DNA from: Branchiostoma floridae
Lineage: Eukaryota > Chordata > Leptocardii > Amphioxiformes > Branchiostomatidae
Length of the DNA stretch: 64,000 bases
NCBI RefSeq assembly: GCF_000003815.2
Contig: NC_049979.1
Coordinates: forward strand, 24,374,089-24,438,088
Reading direction: 5' to 3'
Shown here: in pieces, positions 1-13,200 of the stretch
How positions within the stretch are numbered: the stretch's first letter is position 1
Layout: the number at the start of each line of letters is the position of its first letter
Notes under the pieces: model-generated
The model's database searches: none
What the model saw: only the letters and a program-made list of their open reading frames with translations
Told to the model about the DNA's origin: nothing
Made by a program: the position numbers and the translations under genes

Positions 1-59
1 CACACACACACACACGCACACGCGCGCGCGCACGCACGCACACGCACGCACAACACAGA
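1..59. repeat. (CA)n microsatellite with CG/CACG variants
   Basis: The window opens inside an alternating CA tract interrupted by CG and ACGC variants. It is cut by the window edge, so its full length is unknown. Confidence 0.95.
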
Positions 60-1217
60 CACACTGCGGGTTTTGAGAGAGCAAAAACCTGCCTCTAGTT
101 TCGGTCCCATCCATAGGCGCCGCCATAAGTCAGGATATATCAGCCGATATCTTCTCATCTTTTACCCGAGCGTCATGGTGGTATAGTCGATAGTCATATG
201 ATACTCGAGGTAAAACATACAGAAGGAGGGAGGTGCTTTTGACTTTGAGGCATGGACAACTTTCACGTCGCATAAAGCCTGAACGGCTTACGCAAAAGCC
301 ACCAAATTTGGTGTCCTTTCTTTAAACCAAGGGAAATCGTTACTTAATGATTCTAAAAGTATACAGACAAGCACCTTGTAATTTGTACACACAGAGTAAA
401 TATTGTGACACTTTTGCATTTTAACATTATGCAAACCTGAGACTTGAGACATAAAGATAGGACACTGCTTCAATTATTCATTTATTTATGTTTATTTCAG
501 GCACATGACCCATAGCACAACATTAAAAAAAGTATAAGTATCATCAATTGATAGGAAACTTCTACATACATAGTGGTAAATGATACGGTTTTTCATGTCC
601 ATGTCGTATGTAAACTTAAAAGCAAAGGAATGATACTGGTTACAAATTAGGTCATAACTTGCATAGATTATGAGAATGCATCATTAGTACATGATAATAG
701 TACATTAATTTATGGGAAAGAACTGTAATTGATACAGAGTAACAATATTTGCAAAACATTTCTAGGGTACTCTGAATCTTCTTGTAAACCGAATCGCAAC
801 TGCAAACACCCTGCCATTGCAAATGTGTTCTGCAGATTCCTGTCTATAACGTTAGTACTCATTGATTTAAGACATAGAAAATGCGTGCGCATAACGGTAA
901 GACAAATCCCTTGTCACAAATGATTATTCGTAATACATACATGTATATTATTCGGGCTTTACGTCTTCGCTTATTGTCGTTACAAATTGTGTTTCCCCCT
1001 TCGAGCGTTATGTGCCTCAGCAGGGCCTACTCTATGAAAACGGTCCTAAACTCAACATTCAAGATTCTTTTAAGCCTCATTTAATGCAAATCTAGAATAC
1101 ATTTTCTCATGTCCAAAGTATAACTACATGATCAGATATACGATGGTTGCCTGGTTGCTACAATGGTTGGAATAGGTTGCCTGTCCTTCGTGTTGAAGAG
1201 ATTTCTTTCGTGGAGTG
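60..1217. other. 3' flank of the NRF-6-like gene, no gene seen
   Basis: This stretch follows the stop codon of the minus-strand acyltransferase gene. Reading frames are short and unconvincing on both strands. Part of it, next to 1217, is presumably 3' UTR of that gene, but I see no clear poly(A) signal that decides the transcript end. Confidence 0.5.
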
Positions 1218-4200
1218 TTATTTGTTGAAGATGATTTTCTCCAATCCCACGAATGGTGTCTCCACTGCCACACACGTCAGGAAGGCCAGACCGAAGGATA
1301 GAGTCAAGTGTCCCAAGAAGAAATAGACCTGGAAAAGTCAAACGAACATTAATATTGAAAGTCAGCCAACCGATGTGTCTGCGCGTGTGTGTCTGTCTGT
1401 CTGTGTGTGTGTTGTAGAGTAGCGTGTGTGTCTGTGTGTGTGTGCATGTGTCTGTGTCTATGTGTGTCTATATGTGTGTGTGTCTGTGTGAGTGTGTGTT
1501 TGTGAGAGTCTGTGTGTTTGTGTGTGTGTGTGTGTGTCGGAGTGTGCGTGTGTGTGTGAGCAGCTGCAAATGGATCTTTATAATATTTGAAAGTGACTGG
1601 GGATCGGGAAAATGAAGGACATGTTGGATTATGGGTCTTAATGGCTTTCTAAGATACTGCAGCGGAGATTCCTGTTTTGAATCTCGTGTTCTGGACATGC
1701 TATAATCGTGACTTTATGGCGGTATTAGCTCTTGTGGAAAGAGCAAGTGGTGTAGGTTCGGGCCTCCCAGCGGCTTGAAACTGCAGCTGCAGGGGCCATT
1801 TGACTCTCAATCTTTGAAGGAGAAGGACCCAAGAAGGGGTTCCCTGATCGTCATGATCTTTCTTATGTAGTTAGAATACTGATGGCGTACACAATCGAAT
1901 GCTAAGGAAAGTAAAAATATGAAACCCTAGATCTAGTTTGTATTTTATCAATTTAGTATTCCCTCATCCTATTCACTAGTATGGAGTTTTCGCTCAGATT
2001 AGCGCAAAGGCATGCACTGATAGATAGATTGAATAAAGTACACAGTGTATGTACTTTCAAGTCATTTTGTCTTACAGAATTGTAACGCTAGTTCACCTTT
2101 ATCCGCAGGGTAACCTACATCCGTTGCTATCAAAACAGGGTATTTAAGGATTACAAGTCGACAGACGCTGCAATAGTTTGAAAATATTTTGAGAATATTG
2201 TAATTTGAAGCTACAGTTCGTCGACTTGATATCCCCAAATACAGTTTTTAAAACTAAACGGATTTAGGTTACCCGGCGGATAAAGGTGAAGCAGCGCTAC
2301 ATTAACGCACCATAGTGAAATTGGAGAAGTGGATGGGCCCCTCCATGGAGAGGTATACCACTAACACCAGCTGTTGATGTAACATGTAGGCACAGTAGTT
2401 CAGTCGGCTCAGGGGCACCCAGCCGTGCCAGGACAGAATGGTGTCCACCACTCCTGTAGGGAACAAAGTACATTAGGCCACATCGACTCAATTTTATGGA
2501 TGACATCCTCGAAAAAAAAGAATAATTCAGAAAAAAACTTAAGGCTGTTGACTTGTAACGACATAAGCCAAGTTTTAATTAAAATATCATTGTGTTTCGT
2601 GGAATGGAACAACAGTTGTTACATGACTAACGTAAGTAGGACTATGAATCTAAATAATATCTATGTAACGTTACCTCCGTATCCATGATGACATGCTACA
2701 ACCACCCAGCCAAGCGCCATGGCCCAGACGGTACGGTGGACAGTCAGGTACAGCACGTTCTCGGCTTCCGTCTGGAGGGTAGTGCCGATGTATATGCCGT
2801 ACGTTGCATACAACACAGCCACGGCAGAGGCGGCAGCAACAAGCCAACCAATAGTCATCAGCAGGCTCATGGTCTGGTGCAGAAAGATGTGAACAGAAAT
2901 AAATACAATCGTTGGTGTCCTAATTATGTTACAATTTTAAACTTTATATCCGTACACAAAACAAAGCGCTTACCAGCAAGCTTTCGATCAGTCATCTGAT
3001 CCTTTTCAAGTTGAAATTACAAAAAGCCTATTTCACACATCCAGACCGGAAGTATGACGTCAGCAATGGGTCAAAGGTGTTTGGAAGTCGGTATCGGCCC
3101 CCGTCTCGGTTGACGGAAGATTGATGGGCTCTGATGTAAATGACCTCTTTCACTCCCCTGAGAAAGCAACCCTGTCTTGGTTGTTTACATCAAGTTTATA
3201 TTGCTGTTATAATTTATCTAGTTGATATCATTTTCTTCCCATTACAGTATTGTTATTTATCTTCGGATCCGTGGTTTACGTTACTTTGTATCTGTTTAAG
3301 CTTGTTTCAGTTACTGCTTTATGAGTTTATTTATGTTTATTTGAAATGCGGATCCTGCGAAAAGAGCTCTGCAACAGACCTGAGTCAGCCTACAGATGTG
3401 CCCTATGTGGCAGAGACTGCCATTTTCGTATAGGACTGTTTAGCCACAGTCGACGCTGTAGGGCTGATATCAATTAGGATTTTACCATGGTCAATATTGA
3501 CCGAAGAAGGCCATATATTTGAAATGCAACAAAAAAGGAAAGAAATCCCACTGCACCTAACGTTATCTATTCAGAATGTATGGTTATGTGCTCGTTCAGA
3601 CAACGCGCTGTCAGTCTCGGAGGCCGGGCAATTGAACCTAACTTCAATTGTCCAATTGATGTTTCTACATTACGTTTATCTTAGATTTGAGCCAAGTCCA
3701 GCTGTATAGTACGCGGAAGTTTTAAAGCGTATTGTCATATCGATGTTTTTATGATATATGCCCAGTTGTAATATGTGGTTTTCCATGCTTGTATTGTAAC
3801 GTTACATTGTTCGTAATTTAGCTTTTAGTTGCGATGTATCACGTTTCAATAAATCTTTCAGTCATTCATTCATCCATTCATTCATTCATCCATTCATTCA
3901 TTCGAACATGTGTTTGACTCACGATGCTCCTTGTCTGTTTCCTTTTCATCTTAACCAACAGCCAGCCAACAGCAACTCCCACCAAGTACGGCCCGATACG
4001 ACAGTATGGCTTGCCATAGTACGTAACAAAGTCCCTGCAGACGAAATACAGTTAAAAGATGGTTGGATGCTAGCAATGGATAGTTATGTTTGTGAAATCC
4101 TCTACAGCAATGTAAAAAATGAATACAAAAGATTCACATGACAGCAATTATCTTATCAATCGAAACATTCTGGCAATTTTGAGGCAAATCGATCTTGGAC

Positions 4201-7200
4201 GGCCGAGCAAGGCGGGGTTAGAGGCTCATGCTGCTTAATATTCATGAGCATCCTTTGTTTACTCGTGATCCTCGGCCCTAATTGTCCTACGATGTCATTG
4301 GTCAGAAGGTCAGGTGATCTCTCATATCACCATATAAGGATGACCGTGGAGTGATCTATGTGCAGACAATTTGGTTCTCCGTCAGCCTAGGCCACGCTTT
4401 TCTTCGTTCCCGACCACAGCGGCTTCCCCGAGGAAATTGTCTACAAGCTTCGATTTGAGGACAGCCACGTTTGCCTAGAAATGCTTTATCCGTGGTCCCT
4501 TTTCTTCAGAAGGGAAAATGAAGGTTTGGTGAAATGTTGACATTTGTTTTACGTGCTTTATTCGTTGAGGGGAAATTTCCGTGCCCACGTGTTATGCGCT
4601 GACATTCTTTGTTGCCTTTTCGTGTGCTTGTCTTCGCCCAGCGTCGACATTTGACTCCGTTTTGTTTCAGTTTTCTTCTCTTGTAGTTCCCCAAGAATTT
4701 AGCTTGACGAGATACTTTTGGGGGCATGTTGTCAAGATGAACGATTTTCCTTTGTTCTCAGCTACGTATACGATGGCCAGCCGCCAGGTGCAGAATGTGT
4801 TTCCACTAATTAACTTGGAGCGTTTCTTTCCTAGGGAAGCCGCACTGGTCATTAAGATTTGTGGAAGATTTGAGGTGTGCGATATGTTTTATGTGTGTCT
4901 TTTACTGTTTTATCTGCCAGAAGTTTAGAAAGTCAAATGTGGTGCAGACTGCAGGGGTTACCACGAGGCCAGGACACACGTTGACTTAATTAATTTCCCA
5001 TCACCTGCATTCCTTGTTGGTTTGCCTTGTTTTCATTATTACCGGGTTAGGGAGCGTTTGGATGATTAGGTGTTAATTATTTGTTGGGATTTTCGTTTTC
5101 TTTCTGACGTTTGTTCATCGGCTCGAGCAAGGAGGATTGGCGAGTGGGAGACGCAGGTTTTCACATGTTTGTTCTGAGTTATTTTTCACAGATCTCCTGG
5201 CCGACGACAGAATTGACGTTATCACGAGGCCAGACTTCATATGCAGATTTTGCCGGCTCTGCTGTCAGGAATTAGCGACACCGTGCTGCACGTGGACAAG
5301 TTCTTCAGATTCCTGATTTTTTTTTCGGTGGTTGGTGGAAAACGTTTACGGTTACGTAAGCTTTGCTTTCGATTGAATTTGTTTCAGAGGATACGTTGAA
5401 TTATTAGATTGTGTATGGGGGTTTGATGTTGTTTTATTTTCGCTGGGGAAACTGTTGTATTCCGCATTTCGAGTTCCTCTCTTTGGCATGGTTGGGTTTA
5501 CGTGTGTGCCAGTTGTGGTTTGGAAGTTGTTTGGGAGCTGTATAAAAGGCTGCCTGGGAGGCATGTTATCGGCACGTTGTGGCCCTTTGTAACCAGGATA
5601 GCGCAGTGTGGTTGGTTTGTTTGGGAACTTGAGAGAATGTTACAACGTTGTTTTGCCACATTGCGCTAGTTAACTATGTACGTCTTTGGTTTACCAGTCC
5701 CTACGGTAGCCGGTACGAGCCAGTCCTTTCCTGGTTACCTGATTGAGAGAGGAGACGGCGGCGCCGGCCGGCTTCGGTTCATCAGGCGGCTCCAGTCCTG
5801 GTTCGCGCGGCGGCGGCACCGAGTCAGCAGGCTGCTCCAGTCCCGGTTCGCGCAGTCAGCAAGCGATTCCAGCCCTCGGGCCTTGAGCTGTGGTGGCACT
5901 AGCGGTTTTTGGTTTTTTGTTTCGTTACCACGGGTTTCTGGGTTTGTTTGCTATTGTCTGCATTGTTTTCTCCAGTAGATTTTCTATGCTAAGTTTTTTG
6001 TTAGTTTGTTGTTTTGTTTGTTGTTGTTTTTTTTTTTAGGCTTTGTAACCAGGCAGCAGTGTGGTAGGTTTGGTATGGAAGAGAGAATATTAATGTTGCA
6101 ACGTTTGTTTTTGCCATCTGTGTTTAGGCTTTAATAACTACGTATGTCTTTGTTAATAGCTCCCGCAACGACTTTAGGAGACGGATTGACGGCGTCGGCT
6201 TAGCAGGCGGCTCCAGTCCCGGAGTTGGTGGCTCCGAGTCAGCAGTCGGCTCCAGTCCTGGTTCACGTGGCGGTGCCAAGGCAGCAAGCACCAGTCCTGG
6301 TCCTAGCAGTGGTGGCTCCGAGTCAGCTGGCGATTCTTTGATTTCTTCCGTTGTTGTCTTTGTTCGTAGTCGTTACTAAGCAGTTCCCCGGTTTCGACGC
6401 TAGGTCGTTGGGGTGTAAAGTCGTTCCCCGGGTTCGACACTAAGTCGTTGGGGGTGTAAACTATTGCTCCCCGGTTTCGACACTAAGTCGTTGGGGGTGT
6501 AAACTATTGTTCCCCGGTTTCGACACTAAGTCGTTGGGGGTGTAAAGTATTGTCCCCCGGTTTCGACACTAAGTCGTTGGGGGTGTAAAGTATTGTTCCC
6601 CGGTTTCGACACTAAGTCGTTGGGGTGTAAAGTATCGTTCCCCGGTTTCGACACTAAGTCGTTGGGGGTGTAAACTATTGCTCCCCGGTTTCGACACTAA
6701 GTCGTTGGGGTGTAAACTATTGTTCCCCGGTTTCGACACTAAGTCGTTGGGGGTGTAAAGTATTGTCCCCCGGTTTCGACACTAAGTCGTTGGGGGTGTA
6801 AACTATTGTTCCCCGGTTTCGACACTAAGTCGTTGGGGTGTAAAGTATCGTTCCCCGGTTTCGACACTAAGTCGTTGGGGGTGTAAACTATTGCTCCCCG
6901 GTTTCGACACTAAGTCGTTGGGGTATAAACTTTAGTTCCCTGGTTCGGCACTAAGTCGTTACGGGTTATTTTTGTGTAGAATTTGTTAAGTATCGATGTT
7001 TGTTTCGATGCTAGACCTATTGGTTGATGTGAAGAGGCGAGATAACGTGTAAGTAAAAGAAGTGTTTGTGCGTGGCATGTTACTGACAGGAATTGCAAGC
7101 TCTGATTCAGCGCACAGATATTGAAGAGACAGACCAGGCTACGGAGCTTCTGTTTAATCGAAGCACGGACGTAAGCAACAAGATGAAGCCCGGAATTCCG

Positions 7201-10200
7201 ACCCCTGTTACATCATCTACTCTCTGACTGCAGGAGCTCCCGTGGAGGGGCCAGCGAGGCATCGTCTGAGTTTGGATATTGTTGTAAAGAAGATGTTGTT
7301 TGGTTTGATATGACTATATCTAGGTTATAAAATAGAAAATTGAAGATTGTATAGACTTTAATAAACTTGGATAGGCAAATGGCATATATGTATTTATATG
7401 TTTTGTATATACGTGAATTCACCTGATGTTTTCAGGTTATTAATAAAGAACTTTGTTGTGTGGTGCGTCTCTTTTCTGTAGCATGTTCTTTCTTAGTTTG
7501 CTGATGGTTAAAAAGTTTTCAGTTTTGAGAGGCTTTTGTCGTGCTCATAGTCTTAGTTTATTTATTCTTAAACGAGGCGGTGTAAAGTGCTGGGGTAAAT
7601 GGTGATCTATATTACGAGCTTGATAGTTGATTTACATATTGCGAACGGCACCAGATAATGGTTTGTGTAAATTGAGTTGAGAGTGGGAATAGTTGATGAT
7701 TTATATAACTTGACATGAGAGTGAGAACAGAGGTTGGTTTGTTAGTATGAAAGAAGATTGGGGATTGTATAGCGTGAAATGAGAGTGGGGATAAATGATA
7801 GATTGAATAAAATGAAATGAGAGTTGGGGTAAGTTATGGTTTAAGAAGAAGACTCTGCTCTACTTAGACACACTGGGCGTGTTTTAGGGAAGGTAAGGGC
7901 AGAAGTAACAAGTGCAACTAGTGCGGAAGACGGCAATCTCCGCATCATCTATTCACCTACACCGGAGGACCAATGATTACGCAGGATAATTAGGAAACTA
8001 ATTGTCCTACGATGTCATTGGTCAGAAGGTCAGGTGATCTCTCATATCACCATATAAGGATGACCGTGGAGTGATCTATGTGCAGACAATTTGGTTCTCC
8101 GGCTGCCGCTAGGCCTAAAGCGACCCACCCAGCCCGCCCTAACACATTTTCCTCGGGGAAGCACGCGACCGCTCAGGAGCGGTCGCATTAGAAACCATGA
8201 AACTTTAGGCTTCAGACGGCAATCTCCGCATCATCTATTCACCTACACCGGAGGACCAATGATTACGCAGGATAATTAGGAAACGAATAGTCATGATCAT
8301 GCTCCGGGCACGTGTTGCAGGGCGGACGGAGCAGTTAATTAATATTCATGAGTCCAAACACCCCGTGGCAGTCCAACTCAGCCAACGTGTTGACTGGTCC
8401 TCCCAGAGGAACTAAACAATACCACAGCATGTCAGCATTGACTACTGTAATTCTTGAAATTCTCGCGTCTGGAAATTATAGCGTTTTGGGGAAAATGGAG
8501 TAACTCGCGTCACTTAATTTTAGCGTTGTGAAGGAGCCGCTAAATTTTCAGTCGGATGTGTGAAAAAATAGCATGAATATCACCAAAACCCTCGATAGTT
8601 TACATGCCTAAAGTCCGAAAAATACATGACTAGAAATAACATACACGCCAGCGCTGCGTGTGGTTCTGAATAATAAACAACTTCCGTACCGACGCGGTGA
8701 TTTCAAAACGCGCTTGACGGCCGCCGACTCTGGCCGGCCGGCGGCCCGCTAAATTTTGACGGACATAGCCGACCTAACGATGACAACAGCCCACTTGATA
8801 CTGCTGTCGTGAATAAGGAAGCTGAGAAAGCCATACAGGCGGCGAACAGCGAGAAAAAACGTAGCGGGAACCACCACCATACTCCGGAAGCAGGACCAAG
8901 ATTGCGAAATTTGGTAGCGAAAACTTGTGAGGGACGTCAGCGAATCTCGAATCGGCCACGCATTCGATCAAAAAGACGTTTCTGGAAGAAGTCGCCCGCC
9001 ATGGAACGAACAAGATCGCAAACTTTTCACACAAAAAACATCGCCAGACTTGAAGGTTGCCGACCTCGATGCGGCACCGCAGAAATAATTTTTGTGAGAA
9101 CATGCGGCGCAGGGTCGGCGCCATTTTGAAAGTTGATTGTTGTTGTTTGTACGCTTGGGTGGCGGCGGATTCTTGTAATGAGGGTTTGATTCCGAATTGT
9201 TCGTAGCTCACAAAAAAACACGCCTTACATATTGCGCTTTGACGCTATGAATTTGACTGTATTTCTGCCTAGAAATTCGTAGATTTACACCAAATATTCC
9301 GTAGTGGCTTTGTATTTTTTTCTGCGACGCCATTTTTGCTGTTGTTGTCTGCACGCTAAGATGACGCGGACATTTTCTAAGTCTTGTGTAACATCGTAGC
9401 ACAACGTGAACTTCGTAACTGTTTTGTATATTTTATGGACAAACTTCTAAATCGTAGCGTAGAATAATATTGATAAATACGATTGTGTAAATATGCAGCT
9501 CAGTTCGTAACGAATTTGTGTTGTTTGCGTCAGCAATGACTCAGCATGCTTTCACTGCATTTTGTAAAAGAAATGACGACAAACTTTCCATTTAAATATA
9601 TGTTTTATTTCTTGAAGAACGACGAACTTCTTGTTCCTGTGTGAATTACTAGTGTAATGTGTGCACGTTTTTGTAAAGGATAAGAGTTATATCGTGACCG
9701 TATATAACAAAACCAGAAATCGGTGCCGCGACATTAGAGGGAGGGGGGCGGTGGTGAATTCGCGTAATGAAAAAGTCGCGTAATGAAAATTTAGCGCTCG
9801 ACTAGTGGGCGCTAAAAACGCTAAAATTAAGTTACCGCAATAAAATCAAGAATTACAGTATATATCAAGAACGCTAAAGTCAGGATTAATACATAGTGAA
9901 TCAGTCATGTACGTCACCGCCTTTGCTATGACGCGTTGTGCTCTGTCATTTCAGGAATACTAAACGGTATCCTTACCCGTCAGGTGCTTTCATATCATAG
10001 TGCCAAGTGAGCACTGCAGTGGTGATGAAGCTAGCCAACAGGACAGCCAGCTGCACAGCAATCCCCAATATCTGCCATCTGGGAGTAAGCAAGTTTTATC
10101 ATGTGCAAAACGTAGCCACGGGTCTCATATGTCTTTCTGAGGGAAGGAATCTAAGTAGGTATTAATCAAATGTATCTTGGTTATACATATATTTGCAATT

Positions 10201-13200
10201 CATCCCAATGGCTGCAAACAAGCTTCAATCGTGTTGCTTTTTGATGATATCATCAGTTAAAAGATTATAGATTGGCAGCATGTCGATTGGAAGACAACAT
10301 TTCGTTATCGCTTTTTATAACTTGCACCATGAGTTTAAACATGTTACACACCTGTACAGTATGTAGACGAGAGGAACTCCGATGACGAAGAACTGCATAT
10401 CATTGGCCACGTACCAGGTCCAGCCCATGCACTAAGGAGTGGCAGAGAAAAAACAATTTAGATGGAGATGCTTTAATCCTAGAATATAAATCGAGAATAT
10501 TTAAATACAATTCAATATGCTGTTGTATATGTGGTTCAAGCACCTCCCTTCGCTTGTACATCATATTCAGTTTAAAACAGAACTACGTACATTCCTATCG
10601 CCGTTGATTCCGACAAAGTTGTTAATATACAGTAAGTTTGTCCACCAGTTGTCCGCACAGTTTTCCAGGGGGTCTAACCCGTCAGGAGCTGGCGGCCAGA
10701 ATGGACCAGAGAACATGTAGGGAAGCACCCAAATGTACAGCATCATGGAGAACAAGTACACAGGGGTCAACCTGAGGATGGCAGAATGAAAGCAATTGAG
10801 TTCCAGGACGATTCCCTATGTAGCGTGTTTATTCGTTGATCACTACCATATTGTTCAGTCCCCTGGTTTGTTTGATGTAGTATAGTTGGTCAAATCGTGC
10901 TGTCCGTTTGACTTTACTAACAAAGATAAACAAAAGCAGTTCATTGAAAAGGGCAGACATAACCACATTCCTTTGGAGCAAAGAATCTGTCAATATTGCA
11001 ACCTAAATAAGATAGAGGATGAGTGTCACTTTATTGTGGACTGTACTTTATACACCAACGAAAGAAACGTCCACTTTAATTGCATGCAAGATATGTTACC
11101 TAATTTCCGTTATGTAAATAGTAAGGAAAAATTCATATTCCTTATGCACCTAGATAAATCCTGTATTATAGATTACATCTGCCCATCATGCCAACTGTCT
11201 TAAGAAGTTGAACCTGTACATACTAGCATATAGTAGTCTCTGTAGATGTAGAAAGATAACACTTTTCTTATATCAAATTGCACTTTGCTTGTTTGAGCAT
11301 AAATGTACAATAAAGGTCTTTCATTCGTTCATTCATTCATTGAAAGATAATTGTGATACTTGTGATTAAAGCAGAAAACATCGAAAGTGTCGACTTGAAA
11401 TTTCTGCAATGTGTTTTTAGGGATGGTCTTGGGGCAGTTTTCCTAATAGCGTGTCTTGGCTGGTGTGATGGCTTAGGTTTGGAATGTCCTCACCTCCAAT
11501 ATCTGTGAAAATACACCATTCCAAACGAAACTGATTTTCCAGTTTCTTTGCTTTTCTCCATCTGCTTGATTAGAAGGTATGACATCAGGAGTCCACTGGG
11601 AGGGAAGATGTGAAAACATGGTGAGCTGTTGATTTTAGAACTTGACATTAGTTGGAATGCCTGATTGCAACGTACTATTAATGGGATTTCGATAGAAACT
11701 GCTTTTGAAACATGTAACTGAATCAGGTTCCACCAGTGTAACATTATGTTACCTGAGGAAGAAGAAGGAGTCCACGGCGACGAAGGAATTGCTGATGGCT
11801 TGAAATGTAAATGTTTGCATGACCTCCGAGACTTGCAGCGGGTTGTCTGAAAGAGCAAATAACCTTAGCTTAGGGGCAAATTTCGGTATTTAGGCTGCAT
11901 ATACTTAACAATGGGAATCATGGCAGAAAGAGGCTGTCAAAAATCACCTGCCTGAGTTTTAGCTATAGAACATGAAAAACTCACATTGGCATGGTTGTGC
12001 GGTCTCTAAAGTGTCATTTAAGCACAAAAAAGGACAAAATTGACGGCAGAATCACGTTAAAACTTTATCATAACATATGGGGTGACCTTTTAACCCCTTT
12101 TCGTTGCCTGTACAGAACATCAAAACAATAACTTTTAGAACCTACTGCAACCACAAACATTGCTAAAAATCTGTTTTTTCAACACAATATAGAGGCAAAA
12201 ACCCTTACCTGTAATATGCACCTCCAAAATCCAAACATATCCCAAGAAAAACATTTCCACAGGCAATTTTGCCGAGGGTACCTAATCATTTTGTATGGCC
12301 TACTTTTAGTCCATCTGCGCGTGTCCGGAAATACCGAAATATGCCTTTAGCGGATTCCAAAATTTTGCCCACGTTTTTACACGTAGACAACACGCAGTTG
12401 CACGTACGTACGGCGGGTTGTGACCAAGGCGGTGACAACACAAAACAGAAAGTCTAGCATATTACAAGTCGGGGCTGTTTGTAAGATAGTTTGGAGGTAT
12501 TTTCCACTATAGGTTTAAAAAATGTTGTGACAGTAAAAAAAAAAGCAACATGGCTCAGAAAGTTATAGTAAGATGATCGGCCGAAAATGCCCATTTGGAG
12601 CTCGCAAACAAGTAGACCAAGCTATTGATTTGTAATGGGGGCTTTACCAGTAGTTATCATCACCATACTAGTACATCGCGGGACTTCTGGGTACTTTATC
12701 GTATAATGTGAAGTACTGTGCATTTTGTACGTTCTAAAATTAATATCTGTCAGCATAAATACTCTCTTCTGGGTTTTAGGACTCCTTTAAATATGCAAAA
12801 TCCACATACCAAATTCAGGCGATAGTTTAGCAAACATATAGGTGTGCGCCAGGATGATCCAGCTCAAGCTGAAAAAGCGGATGCCGTGCAGGCTCTTGAT
12901 ACTGCCGGGCGCCTGTTTGGTACTGAGGACCTTCCCGGTGTTGGTGGAGAGGGAGAAGCACAGGAGGATGCGGGAGGCGACGCCTGTGGAAGATGAAACA
13001 GTTCAAGATATAAGAAATCACCACAACTGACATGTTTTATGACAGAATTACAAAAAAAATAAACAAAAACTGTTACACCGTTATAACAGTTTTGTATATA
13101 TTATCCTCCTTCGGACCACATTGTAAAGATTCGCATTTGCAGTCACTGTACATATGTAAATGCTTTACGTATACGTTTGTGACCGCATCTGTAACTGTAA

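Larger units (their letters stand above)
4278..8284 (+). mobile_element. Non-autonomous Ngaro/PAT-like (DIRS-group) element with split direct repeats
   Basis: A 104-bp sequence at 4278-4381 (A1) recurs essentially identically at 7998-8101 (A2). A separate 71-bp sequence at 7928-7998 (B1) recurs at 8214-8284 (B2). The order is A1 - 3.5 kb - B1 - A2 - B2, the split-direct-repeat arrangement known from Ngaro and PAT elements of the DIRS group, and not the layout of LTR elements. The A repeat contains CATATAAGG, a possible TATA box. Between A2 and B2 is a perfect 10-bp hairpin (8165-8186). The interior holds a duplicated GC-rich module and a minisatellite, with no reverse transcriptase, RNase H or tyrosine recombinase frame. 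The strand is inferred from the A/B order. It sits wholly in the intron between acyltransferase exons 10078-9977 and 4034-3956. Confidence 0.6.

Noticed and set aside
1132-1341. Alternative frame over the last acyltransferase exon
   Set aside because: The frame [10 protein letters not shown]... is out of phase. The phase-consistent reading [12 protein letters not shown] ... [10 protein letters not shown] matches the family and ends in a stop at 1218.
5676-5978. 100-codon frame in the split-repeat element
   Set aside because: Arg/Ser-rich text comes from GGCGGCTCCAGTCC repeats, with no retroelement motif.
4278-8284. LTR retrotransposon reading of the A repeats
   Set aside because: Only 104 bp is shared between the two A copies, and a second independent repeat pair (B) interleaves at one end. 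This fits split direct repeats better than LTRs, and no primer-binding site or polypurine tract was recognised.
8774-9211. 145-codon minus-strand frame in the 1.4-kb TIR element
   Set aside because: No transposase signature or catalytic triad pattern could be seen, and overlapping frames are open on the other strand as well.
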